In this document: positions 7,835 through 15,694 of the stretch, in pieces
Position numbering within the stretch: position 1 is the stretch's first letter
Layout of the letters: the number at the start of each line of letters is the position of its first letter
Origin: Spirochaetia bacterium
Lineage (GTDB): Bacteria > Spirochaetota > Spirochaetia > Treponematales > Treponemataceae
Assembly: GCA_900769975.1 (NCBI GenBank)
Contig: CAAGIR010000180.1
Coordinates: 1 to 25,858, forward strand
Reading direction: 5' to 3'
Length of the DNA: 25,858 nucleotides
The notes under the pieces: generated by a model
Databases searched by the model: none
What the model was told of the DNA's origin: nothing
Seen by the model: only the letters and a program-made list of their open reading frames with translations
Made by a program: the position numbers and the translations under genes

Positions 7835-10771
7835 ATGAACTTTATTCCACACACAAAAGAAGAATCTCTACAAATAATCAAAGATTTAGTTGCCCGCTTT
7901 AAACAAAACGAAAAATCATACACAAGTGTAATCTACGATGAGTCAAATACACGAACAGATTTCATAGATAAATTTTTTGAAGCTTTGAATTGGGATGTTA
8001 GAAACGATAACGGTTTTGCAGAACGATTTCGCGAAGTTGTGCGGGAAGATAAAGTTGTAATAAACGGTCAAACAAAAGCCCCTGATTATTCATTCAGACT
8101 TGGCGGACAAAAAATTTTCTTTGTGGAAGCAAAAAAGCCATCTGTAAATATAAAAGATGACATTGCTCCAGCCTATCAACTTCGTCGCTATGCTTATACT
8201 GCGAAACTTCCTCTTTCCATTTTAACTGACTTTGAAGAATTTGCTGTTTTTGATACAAAAATCAAACCAAATCCAAATGACAAAGCAAGTGCGGCCCGCA
8301 TTCAATATATGCGATATGACCAATATGAAGAAAATTTTGATTATTTATGGAATACATTTTCCAAAGAAGCAGTTCAGACTGGAAGTTTTGACCAATATTG
8401 TGAATCTGGGAAAAACAAGCGCGGAACCAGCGAAATTGATAACGAACTTTTATCTACAATAGAAAAATGGCGACTAGATTTAGCAAAAAACATAGCACTT
8501 AGAAATCCACAATTATCTTTGCGAAATTTGAATGTTGCAGTTCAAAAAATAATTGACCGCATCATCTTTTTAAGAATTGCAGAAGATAAGGATATGGAAG
8601 ATTTGGAAACATTAAAAAATGCCTGTAATTCTTCTGATGCTTACAACGAACTTAAAAAAGTATTTGAAAATGCAAATGTAAAATATAATTCAGGTCTTTT
8701 TGCTTCAGAAAACTGGATAAACGAATTAATTATCGATAGTAAAGTTTTAAAAGATATTGCAAACGAACTTTATTATCCTTCTTGTCCTTATGCATGGGTT
8801 GCCCTTCCTGTAGAAGTTCTGGGCAATATTTATGAGAAGTTTTTAGGGAGCGAAATAAATTTTAAAAACGTAAAGAATGGACATACTGTAACTGTTGAAG
8901 AAAAGCCGGAAATAAAAAAAGCAGGCGGTGTTTTTTACACTCCAACTTACATTGTAAAATATATAGTTGAACAGACAATCGGAAAAAAGCTTGCAGATTG
9001 TACTCCAGAAAATGCAAGCTCAATAACAATTTGCGACCCCGCATGTGGTTCTGGTTCATTTTTGGTGGGTGCCTTTAAGTATCTATTAAACTGGTATTTA
9101 GACAAATATACAAAAAACAAAACCGAAGAAAACAAAAACTTAAAAACTGGAAAATTGATTTCTGTAAAAAATGGCATTGAATTGAGCATTCAGGAAAAAA
9201 AGAAGATTTTGACAACTCATATTTATGGAGTTGATATTGATGCGCAAGCTGTAGAAGTTACAAAACTTTCTCTTTATTTGCAGATGCTAGAAGGCGAAGG
9301 CAAACAGGAAAATTCTTTATTCCGGGAATCTGATATGCATGTTTTACCATATTTAGGCGACAACATAAAATGCGGTAACAGTTTGATTGGAAGCGATTTT
9401 TATGCCTCGCAGGATTTATCACTTTTTGAAGAAGAAGCAATGTACAAAGTGAATGCATTTGACTGGGAAAAGGAGTTTTCACAAATTTTCAAGAATGGTG
9501 GTTTTGATTGTGTGATTGGAAATCCGCCGTATGTTTCTGCACCAAATATGGTTTCTATGATGCCAGAACAACGTGAAGCAATTTCAAAATCTCCACGATT
9601 TAAAACACTTTTTCAAAAATGGGATTTGTACATTCCATTCATTGAAATGAGCTTAGATTTTCTAAAAGAAAGTGGTTTGTATTCAGCAATTATTCCATAT
9701 CCTTTTACAAATCAAACTTACGGAAAATTGCTCCGTGAAAAAATCATAAATGAATATAATTTGCTGGAAGTCGCAGATTTCAACGGAACAAAAATATTTG
9801 ACCACGCAACAGTAAGTAATTGTATTCCTGTAATTGAAAAAGCAAAACCAAGCGGAAAATGTGTGATTACTCACATTAACGACCAAAAACAAATTATACC
9901 ATTTATTGAACAGACTTATGAAAAACTTGTACAAGATGAAAAGTCTGCTGTTTGGAATCTAACTGCCGAAGAACGAAACTCAAACCGTCACGCAAATATG
10001 CATGTGTTGGGTGATTTTTGCTATATAAGCAAAGGAATGGTTTTAAATTCTGATGAAAAAGAAACTAAAGGAAAGTTTGTAAAAGCTGATTTAATTAGCG
10101 AAATACAGGATGAAATTCATTGTAAAAAATATATTGAAGGAAAAGATTTGGAAAGATATGAAATTAAACGGATTAGATACCTTGAATATTATACAAAACG
10201 TGTTCCATCTAAATTAAGCAGACCTACATTTGAAGAACTTTATACAAATCAAAAATTGCTCATAAATTCTTTAGGTGACCTAAAAGTAGCAATAGATACA
10301 GAAAAAAATTTTTATTGTGAACAACAAGTTCGAATGGCATTACTTTGGAAAGATTTACACTATGTAGAAAACAAAAGTATTTCTTCAAGTATTAAAAAGT
10401 TTTCAAAATTAACACGTGAAGAAATGGAAAATCTTTCAGAAACTGTAGATTTAAAATATTTGCTTGCAATTATGAATTCCCGATATGCATCTATTTTACT
10501 TACAAATCTTCGTGGAGGCGATTATCATATTGTACCTGAACATATTCGCAATATCCCAATTCCTTCTGCCACACAATCCCAGCAACAAGAACTTGCAAAT
10601 CTTGCAACTCTTATGATGGAAGCGGTAAAAAGGCAGCAGGAAGCAAAAAGTGACCAGGAAAAAAATATCTGCAAAATGCGAATAGAAGCAATAGATGCCC
10701 AAATCAACGCAAAAGTTTATGCTTTATACGGTTTAACAGAAGATGAAATTGCCATTGTGGAAAAATCATAG
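7835..10771 (+). CDS. Type IIG-like restriction-modification enzyme (Eco57I-type methylase with nuclease and target-recognition domains)
   Basis: This 978-residue single chain should both cut and methylate DNA. The N-terminal 150 residues carry a nuclease core with D84 (APDYSF) and E98/K100 (FFVEAKKP), plus Q115 in AYQLRRYA. A helical linker spans about 150-360. The methylase follows: GGVFYTPTYIVKYI at 364-377, SAM-binding DPACGSGSF at 401-409, YGVDIDAQAVEV and catalytic NPPY at 563-566, which indicates N6-adenine methylation. Residues from about 700 form the target-recognition region, ending with an IPIPSATQSQQQELANLATL-type segment like those of S subunits. AGGA precedes the ATG at normal spacing. 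It is complete, with no frame damage, and lies alone between rpsO and pnp, flanked by a terminator and by repeats. The recognition site is not predictable here. Confidence 0.92.
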   Translation: MNFIPHTKEESLQIIKDLVARFKQNEKSYTSVIYDESNTRTDFIDKFFEALNWDVRNDNGFAERFREVVREDKVVINGQTKAPDYSFRLGGQKIFFVEAKKPSVNIKDDIAPAYQLRRYAYTAKLPLSILTDFEEFAVFDTKIKPNPNDKASAARIQYMRYDQYEENFDYLWNTFSKEAVQTGSFDQYCESGKNKRGTSEIDNELLSTIEKWRLDLAKNIALRNPQLSLRNLNVAVQKIIDRIIFLRIAEDKDMEDLETLKNACNSSDAYNELKKVFENANVKYNSGLFASENWINELIIDSKVLKDIANELYYPSCPYAWVALPVEVLGNIYEKFLGSEINFKNVKNGHTVTVEEKPEIKKAGGVFYTPTYIVKYIVEQTIGKKLADCTPENASSITICDPACGSGSFLVGAFKYLLNWYLDKYTKNKTEENKNLKTGKLISVKNGIELSIQEKKKILTTHIYGVDIDAQAVEVTKLSLYLQMLEGEGKQENSLFRESDMHVLPYLGDNIKCGNSLIGSDFYASQDLSLFEEEAMYKVNAFDWEKEFSQIFKNGGFDCVIGNPPYVSAPNMVSMMPEQREAISKSPRFKTLFQKWDLYIPFIEMSLDFLKESGLYSAIIPYPFTNQTYGKLLREKIINEYNLLEVADFNGTKIFDHATVSNCIPVIEKAKPSGKCVITHINDQKQIIPFIEQTYEKLVQDEKSAVWNLTAEERNSNRHANMHVLGDFCYISKGMVLNSDEKETKGKFVKADLISEIQDEIHCKKYIEGKDLERYEIKRIRYLEYYTKRVPSKLSRPTFEELYTNQKLLINSLGDLKVAIDTEKNFYCEQQVRMALLWKDLHYVENKSISSSIKKFSKLTREEMENLSETVDLKYLLAIMNSRYASILLTNLRGGDYHIVPEHIRNIPIPSATQSQQQELANLATLMMEAVKRQQEAKSDQEKNICKMRIEAIDAQINAKVYALYGLTEDEIAIVEKS

Positions 10772-10776
10772 CAAAA

Positions 10777-10837
10777 ACAACACAGAAGTGCCGTAGGCAT
10801 TTCAAATCAATGTGACAAAAAAACATCTTGCAAAAAA
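10777..10837. repeat. Direct repeat R3, copy 1
   Basis: Begins ACAACACAGAAGTGCC and runs to CATCTTGCAAAAAA. It matches 11332-11394 with a few substitutions and a one-base length change in an A run. It contains the hairpin GAAGTGCC-GTA-GGCATTTC. It starts just after the stop of the restriction-modification gene. Confidence 0.75.
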
Positions 10838-10910
10838 TGCAAACTAGATGTATATTAAAAAAAGGAAGTGCCAAAACTCATTTGGTCGTCTCCACGTATT
10901 AGTTGCAAAT

Positions 10911-10955
10911 GCCGCTAAAGTGTGTCAGACTTTGGCGGCTTGTTTTTTCTCTTTT
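10911..10955 (+). terminator. Rho-independent terminator downstream of the Type IIG-like gene
   Basis: GCCGCTAAAGT (10911-10921) pairs with ACTTTGGCGGC (10929-10939) with one G-T pair and a 7-base loop, then TTGTTTTTTCTCTTTT. It lies 140 bases after the restriction-modification stop, inside the inverted-repeat unit. Confidence 0.8.
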
Positions 10956-11028
10956 ACTTATGAATGTAAGAGAGCACTGCAAATATAGCACATACAATCG
11001 TAGCAATTCCTACCACAACTGAAAAAAA
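10954..11028 (-). pseudogene. Possible C-terminal scrap of a small membrane protein
   Basis: The minus strand reads VGIATIVCAIFAVLSYIHK and a stop: one strongly hydrophobic segment with a charged end, like a membrane anchor. There is no start codon. A stop lies upstream in this frame, while a one-base slip in a T run would extend it upstream (ISVIF). It may be a fragment or chance. Confidence 0.3.
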
Positions 11029-11052
11029 TCACTGAAATGATTTTTGCTTTCA

Positions 11053-11127
11053 TTGAGGGGTTAGTACAACCCCTCAAAACGGCGAAGTCAAGGCTTTAAG
11101 CGTTAGCGTGCCTTGACTCGACGTATT
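11053..11127. repeat. Module A, copy 2
   Basis: The stem TTGAGGGGTT (11053-11062) pairs with AACCCCTCAA (11068-11077). It is followed by the same GTCAAGGC/GCCTTGAC stem and ACGTATT end as at 1125-1200. Here it stands outside element B, showing it is a separate unit. Confidence 0.75.
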
Positions 11128-11331
11128 GCATAGCCTCCCATTTTTTTTATTTCAGCTTAACGCTGATAAAGTTAGGGAGACGCCGCCTGAATTCAGGCAC
11201 TTCCACAAACTATTTTAATGGATTATTTGAAGTTTGTAAATAATAGTATACATTTTTTTACTTTTTTTCTAAATATGAATAATAAAAGATTGTGTGGATA
11301 ATGTAAAAAAAAACGCTATTGGGAAAGACAA

Positions 11332-11394
11332 ACAACACAGAAGTGTCGCAGGCATTTCAAATCAAGGTGACAAAAAAAACATCTTGCAAAAAAA
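11332..11394. repeat. Direct repeat R3, copy 2
   Basis: Second copy of 10777-10837, in the same orientation and 555 bases downstream. The two copies bracket the inverted-repeat unit and module A, as if one insertion had duplicated its surroundings. The stretch between 11205 and 11331 is AT-rich with no gene. Confidence 0.75.
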
Positions 11395-11516
11395 TTGTAG
11401 TTTAGTTTTTAGTAATTGAAAAAATCTTTATAATCGATTAAAATTGTATTTGTGGAAGTTTTTCACAAGGATTCCTGGAATTCGTTGAATCACGGGTACA
11501 CACAAATAAAAATTTT

Positions 11517-11615
11517 GGGGCGTTGCGGGGCAGCCATGGAATGATTTTTGCCCCGCTAGAAGGGGTGGCGAGCAACGTAGTGCGAGCCAGGGGAAGGCTT
11601 TCCCCTCCTTTATTA
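11517..11615. repeat. Element D, copy 2
   Basis: Matches 5745-5850 almost base for base outside the 18-base segment between GCGGGGC (11525-11531) and GCCCCGC (11550-11556). The GGGGAA/TTCCCC hairpin lies at 11590-11605. It sits in the same orientation as copy 1, between two inverted-repeat arms. Confidence 0.8.
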
Positions 11616-11632
11616 TTCTTTTTTATATTCTA

Positions 11633-11644
11633 TATAATTATAAT
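11633..11644 (+). promoter_or_regulatory. Possible promoter for pnp
   Basis: Two overlapping-register TATAAT boxes (11633-11638 and 11639-11644) lie about 80 bases before the pnp ATG. No convincing -35 is present. This is weak evidence in AT-rich DNA, but pnp needs its own promoter now that rpsO is distant and terminated. Confidence 0.35.
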
Positions 11645-11723
11645 TTATGAAAATGGCTAAGTTTTTATTTGTGTGAATCTGTGGTGAATTCCAGGCATAA
11701 TTTTTTTTATTTAAGAGGAAAAT

Positions 11724-13817
11724 ATGTCAGTAGAAAGAGTAACTTACCGACTTGGTGATGCCGATCTTATTCTGGAAACAGGAAAAATCGGAAAACAGGC
11801 TAATGGTTGTGTTTACGCTCAGTGGGGCGGCGCTGCCATTATTGCAACAATTTGTGCTTCCAGCACTGTAACAGAAGGTCAGGATTTTGTGCCTGTAACT
11901 GTTGAGTACAATGAAAAATTTTATGCTGCTGGAAAAATCCCAGGCGGTTTTGTAAAGCGTGAAGGTCGCCCTAAGGATAAGGAAATTTTAGTGAGCCGTC
12001 TTATTGACCGTCCTATGCGTCCGCTTTTTGAACCTTCTTTTGGTCATGAATTGCAGATTGTTCCTACTTGTGTTTCTGCTGATGGTGAACACACTCAGGA
12101 TATTCTTGCTGTTCTTGCTGCTTCGGCTGCTACTTGTATTTCGGACATTCCTTTCCATGGTCCTGTTGCTGCATGTCGTGTTGGTTTTTTGGATGGTAAA
12201 TATGTAATCAATCCTACTTTCAAGCAGATTGAAGAAGCTGATATGGAAATTGTTGTTGCTGGTACAAAAGACGGTTTTACAATGGTTGAAGGCGGTGCAA
12301 ACGAAGTTTCTGAAGAAGTTATGCTTGGTGCTCTTGCCGAAGCTGAAAAGTTTATAAAAGAAATGTGTCTTTTGCAGGAAGAACTTGTAAAAAAAGCTGG
12401 TAAAGAAAAGCTTCCTTTAAATCCTCTTGATGTTACTTTGGAAAATGCTCAGGCTATCGAAGATGAAGCTACTCCTCTTTTAAAAGAAGCTTGTTTCCAG
12501 GACGGCAAACAAAATCGTGGTATTGCTGTTTCAAAGGTTCAAAATCAGCTTGCAGAAAAATATGCTGAACAACTTTCTGATCCTATTCAGGCTAAGCTTT
12601 TCTGTAATTTAATGGACGATATTCAATACAAACTTTTGCGTAAATCTATTCTTGATGACGGTGTTCGTATTGACGGTCGTAAATGTGATGAAATCCGCCC
12701 TATTTCGTGCGAAGTAAATGTTCTTCCTATGCCTCATGGTTCTGCTTTGTTCACTCGTGGTGAAACTCAGTCTCTTGCTGTTTGTACTTTGGGTACTGCT
12801 ATGGACGAACAGACTTATGATGACATTGACGGAGATCGAAGCGAACATTTTATCCTTCATTATAACTTCCCTCCATATTCTGTTGGTGAAACTGGAAAAT
12901 TAACAACTGGCCGTCGTGAAATTGGTCATGGAAATCTTGCACGCCGTTCTCTTGCTCCTATGGTTCCAAGCCGCGAAGAATTCCCTTACACTGTTCGTGT
13001 TGTTTCTGAAATTATGGAATCTAACGGTTCTTCTTCTCAGGCTTCTACTTGTGGTGGTTGTCTTGCGATGCTTGCGGCTGGTGTTCCTATGAAAAAAATG
13101 GTTGCTGGTATTGCTATGGGCCTTATTACTGAAGGTGAACATTATGACCGCTACAAGATTTTAAGTGATATTCTAGGAGAAGAAGATCACCTTGGCGATA
13201 TGGACTTTAAAGTTGCTGGTACTGAAGACGGTATTACTGGTTTCCAGATGGACATCAAGATTCCTGGTGTTACTACTGAAATCATGAAAAATGCTCTGGA
13301 ACAGGCTCGTGTAGGCCGTATGCACATTCTGGGTAAAATGAAGGAATGTATTGACAAACCTGCTCCGCTTTCTCCTCGTGCACCTCAAATTCTTACTATG
13401 AAGATTCCTGTTGATAAAATTGGTGCTTTGATTGGTCCTGGCGGAAAAAATGTTAAGGCTTTGTGCACTCAGTATGGCGTAACAATCAACACTGATGATG
13501 ACGGAACTGTAACAATTTACGGTAAAACTGGAATTGCTGCTGAAGAAGCAAAAAAAGCTGTTAAAGGCATTACAGAAGATCCTGAAGTTGGAACAATTTA
13601 TCAGGGAACTGTAAAACGCATTACTGACTTTGGTGCTTTTGTAGAAATTTTACCTGGCAGAGAAGGTTTATGTCACATTTCTAAACTTTCACGTCAGCGA
13701 GTAAACAAAGTTACTGATGTTTTAAAAGAAGGTCAAGTTATTCCTGTAAAACTTCTGGAAGTTGACAAACAGGGAAGACTTAATCTTTCTTATATTGATG
13801 CCCTTGAAAATAAATAG
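11724..13817 (+). CDS. pnp: Polyribonucleotide nucleotidyltransferase (PNPase)
   Basis: PNPase degrades RNA from the 3' end by phosphorolysis, as a trimer and often with RNase E or a helicase. The 697 residues are the usual length. The first RNase PH domain carries PGGFVKREGRPKDKE and SRLIDRPMRPLF. The second holds SNGSSSQASTCGG and ILGEEDHLGDMDFKVAGT with the catalytic acidic residues. A KH domain (GALIGPGGKNVK) and an S1 domain (GTVKRITDFGAFVEILPGRE) end the protein. AAGAGGAAAAT before the ATG is a good ribosome site. Many codons end in T (GTT, GCT, CTT), fitting high expression. It is separated from rpsO by a restriction-modification gene and nested repeats, so its usual readthrough control by the rpsO transcript is probably lost. 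Confidence 0.97.
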   Translation: MSVERVTYRLGDADLILETGKIGKQANGCVYAQWGGAAIIATICASSTVTEGQDFVPVTVEYNEKFYAAGKIPGGFVKREGRPKDKEILVSRLIDRPMRPLFEPSFGHELQIVPTCVSADGEHTQDILAVLAASAATCISDIPFHGPVAACRVGFLDGKYVINPTFKQIEEADMEIVVAGTKDGFTMVEGGANEVSEEVMLGALAEAEKFIKEMCLLQEELVKKAGKEKLPLNPLDVTLENAQAIEDEATPLLKEACFQDGKQNRGIAVSKVQNQLAEKYAEQLSDPIQAKLFCNLMDDIQYKLLRKSILDDGVRIDGRKCDEIRPISCEVNVLPMPHGSALFTRGETQSLAVCTLGTAMDEQTYDDIDGDRSEHFILHYNFPPYSVGETGKLTTGRREIGHGNLARRSLAPMVPSREEFPYTVRVVSEIMESNGSSSQASTCGGCLAMLAAGVPMKKMVAGIAMGLITEGEHYDRYKILSDILGEEDHLGDMDFKVAGTEDGITGFQMDIKIPGVTTEIMKNALEQARVGRMHILGKMKECIDKPAPLSPRAPQILTMKIPVDKIGALIGPGGKNVKALCTQYGVTINTDDDGTVTIYGKTGIAAEEAKKAVKGITEDPEVGTIYQGTVKRITDFGAFVEILPGREGLCHISKLSRQRVNKVTDVLKEGQVIPVKLLEVDKQGRLNLSYIDALENK

Positions 13818-13823
13818 TTTCAT

Positions 13824-13863
13824 TTTGCCCTTGTTTTTTAAGCTTTTAAAACAGGGGCAAATT
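13824..13863 (+). terminator. Terminator-like hairpin after pnp
   Basis: TTTGCCC (13824-13830) pairs with GGGCAAA (13855-13861), extended by TGTTTT/AAAACA inside. The following T run is short, so it may attenuate rather than stop transcription into dut. Confidence 0.6.
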
Positions 13864-13900
13864 ACCATTTCTAAAAACTTTCTTTTTATAAACTTTATAT

Positions 13901-14350
13901 ATGAATAAAATAAATATTAATTGTGTTGCACAAAACGGTGCGTTTGTACCTGAATATAAAACAAAAGGCGCTGCAGGAGCGGATTTATGTGCTTTGCTGG
14001 AAAATCAGGTTGTTCTTAATCCTGGGAAATCTGCCATTATCCCTACCGGTCTTTTTTTTGAAATCCCAGAAGGATATGAAATTCAAATAAGGCCTCGTTC
14101 AGGTCTGGCTGCAAAAAACGGTGTTACTGTCTTAAATACTCCAGGCACTATTGACAGCGATTATCGTGGCGAAATAAAAATCATTCTTATAAATCTGGGT
14201 GAAAAAGATTTTACAATTAATAATGGTGACAGAATTGCACAGATGGTTGTTTCTCCTGTAACACAATCTGATTTTACTGTTGTTCAGAGTTTAGATAAAT
14301 TGTCCCAGACAGAACGTGGCAGCGGTGGTTTTGGTTCTACTGGTGTCTGA
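13901..14350 (+). CDS. dut: Deoxyuridine 5'-triphosphate nucleotidohydrolase (dUTPase)
   Basis: dUTPase hydrolyses dUTP to dUMP and pyrophosphate, keeping uracil out of DNA and feeding thymidylate synthesis. The 149-residue length fits the homotrimeric family. All five motifs are present: AGADLCA (I), RPRSGLAAKNG (II), PGTIDSDYRGEIK with the catalytic Asp (III), GDRIAQMV (IV) and the C-terminal glycine-rich RGSGGFGSTG (V), which closes over the active site. The ATG lies 83 bases after the pnp stop and past the hairpin. No clear ribosome site is seen, so translation may be weak or the leader unusual. It starts the run leading to the permeases and tgt. Confidence 0.96.
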   Translation: MNKININCVAQNGAFVPEYKTKGAAGADLCALLENQVVLNPGKSAIIPTGLFFEIPEGYEIQIRPRSGLAAKNGVTVLNTPGTIDSDYRGEIKIILINLGEKDFTINNGDRIAQMVVSPVTQSDFTVVQSLDKLSQTERGSGGFGSTGV

Positions 14351-14386
14351 ACTTTTTGCTGCACCTTTTATTAAAATTTTATAAAA

Positions 14387-15694
14387 ATGAATTCTACTGA
14401 TAAAAAGAACAATTTTTTTACGAAAGTCTCTTTTTTTTATGATAAACTTCAGAAAAAATGGATAAATTTTAAATCTGAAACAAAAAAGTTTTTTGCAAAA
14501 ATCAAATCTACTTCCTTTTTTAAAAAACTTTCAGAAATTCACAACACTTTTAATATTAAAATTTTAAAAAAAGGTACGCTTAAAAATCACATTCTTATTA
14601 AATACATTTTAAAAGATTTATTTTTATACTTTCTCGTTTCATTTTTATTCTTTTTTATGATTTTTTTTGTAAACCAGATTTTACTTACTGTTGAAAGTCT
14701 GCTTGCAAAATCGGCTCCGTTTAAAGATGTAATGAGGGTTATGTTTTACAGTCTGCCGTTTATTATTGCTCAGTCTGCACCTTTTGCAACGCTTGTCGGT
14801 TTTTTAATGAGCTTGGGCGGCATGATGAGCAGCAATGAAATTTTAATTTTCAGGGCTTCGGGTTTTTCATTTTTTAAGATTTTAATTCCGGTTGCCTTTA
14901 TGGGCATTTTGATTTCTATCGGTTCTTTTTTTGTAAACGATTACCTTCTGCCGCTTGGAACAATGAAATATAATAAACTTATGCGCGAAATTATGAATTC
15001 AACTCCTTCTATAGAACTTGAATCTAACAGCGTAAAAAAACTTGATAAAACAAATGTTGTTATCGGCGATGTAAACGGTTCTTCTGTTTCTGATATTGTT
15101 TTATTTGATTCAGACAAAAATTCTGACAGAATTATTGCAGCTCGCAATTCTAAATTGGTAGGTGCAAAAGCAGAAGGCGTTTTAATGCAGCTTGACATGA
15201 ATGAAGCAATTGTTTTTTCTATTGACAATAAAAAAAGACAGAATTTTGATGTTTTGAATTCAAAAAAAACTATTTTAAATATATTTGACACAACTGTTTT
15301 GGGAAATTCTTCCCGTTCGGCACGTGAAATGACTACTTATGATTTAAGCAAAGTCGTTAAACAGATGAAAAAAGATTATAAAAATGATTCATCGCTGAAA
15401 ACACGATTAAATCTGTGGACTATGGAATTTCACAAAAAATTTGCACTACCCTTTGGTTCGATTTTCTTTGCTTTTCTGGCATTTTCCATTGCTTTTCTTT
15501 TTGGAAAACATAACGGTCAGACGCTGGGGCTTTTTCTGGGTCTTATTATTTGTGTAATTTACTGGGCTATGCAGATTATGGGACAGCTTTTTGTTCAAAA
15601 AATCGGATTAAATTCTTTCTGGTGTATATGGGTTCCTAATTTTGTAATTGGATTTTTTGGAATTTTATTTTTAATCAGACTATTAAAAAAATGA
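14387..15694 (+). CDS. LptF/LptG (YjgP/YjgQ) family permease, with a basic N-terminal extension
   Basis: LptF and LptG form the inner-membrane channel of the ABC exporter that lifts lipopolysaccharide toward the outer membrane. This 435-residue protein has the family layout: membrane segments near residues 80-105, 125-145 and 165-185 (with the loop SAPFATLVGFLMSLGGMMSS), a central periplasmic domain and three C-terminal helices (FALPFGSIFFAFLAFSIAFL). The first roughly 65 residues are an extra Lys/Phe-rich stretch, unusual for the family at about 360 residues. The ATG has no evident ribosome site, so a later non-ATG start is possible. The stop overlaps the next gene's ATG by four bases. Treponemes such as T. 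pallidum lack lipopolysaccharide, so the substrate may be another lipid or glycolipid (inference). Confidence 0.85.
   Translation: MNSTDKKNNFFTKVSFFYDKLQKKWINFKSETKKFFAKIKSTSFFKKLSEIHNTFNIKILKKGTLKNHILIKYILKDLFLYFLVSFLFFFMIFFVNQILLTVESLLAKSAPFKDVMRVMFYSLPFIIAQSAPFATLVGFLMSLGGMMSSNEILIFRASGFSFFKILIPVAFMGILISIGSFFVNDYLLPLGTMKYNKLMREIMNSTPSIELESNSVKKLDKTNVVIGDVNGSSVSDIVLFDSDKNSDRIIAARNSKLVGAKAEGVLMQLDMNEAIVFSIDNKKRQNFDVLNSKKTILNIFDTTVLGNSSRSAREMTTYDLSKVVKQMKKDYKNDSSLKTRLNLWTMEFHKKFALPFGSIFFAFLAFSIAFLFGKHNGQTLGLFLGLIICVIYWAMQIMGQLFVQKIGLNSFWCIWVPNFVIGFFGILFLIRLLKK

Larger units (their letters stand above)
10864..11204. repeat. Unit of about 340 bp bounded by inverted GGAAGTG...CGTCTCC ends
   Basis: The left end (10864-10893) reads GGAAGTG, hairpin CCAAA/TTTGG, then CGTCTCC. 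The right end (11176-11204), read on the other strand, has the same outer motifs around a hairpin of different sequence, CCTGA/TCAGG. Between them lie a terminator-like hairpin, a possible membrane-peptide remnant and module A. The shape suggests a small non-autonomous mobile unit or a pair of binding sites in inverted orientation. No transposase is present. Confidence 0.5.
11474..11695. repeat. Inverted repeat flanking element D upstream of pnp
   Basis: The left arm (11474-11512) has CCTGGAATTC and, 17 bases on, CACAAATAAAAA. The right arm (11662-11695), on the opposite strand, has CCTGGAATTC and then CACAAATAAAAA with slightly shorter spacing. Element D copy 2 fills the space between. The right arm ends 28 bases before the pnp start, so in RNA the arms could fold near the pnp ribosome site. 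Confidence 0.65.

Noticed and set aside
11143..11204. Integron attC-like site (GCTTAAC near GTTAGGG)
   Set aside because: The spacing is too short, the second core lacks the final pyrimidine, and there is no integrase gene or cassette row.
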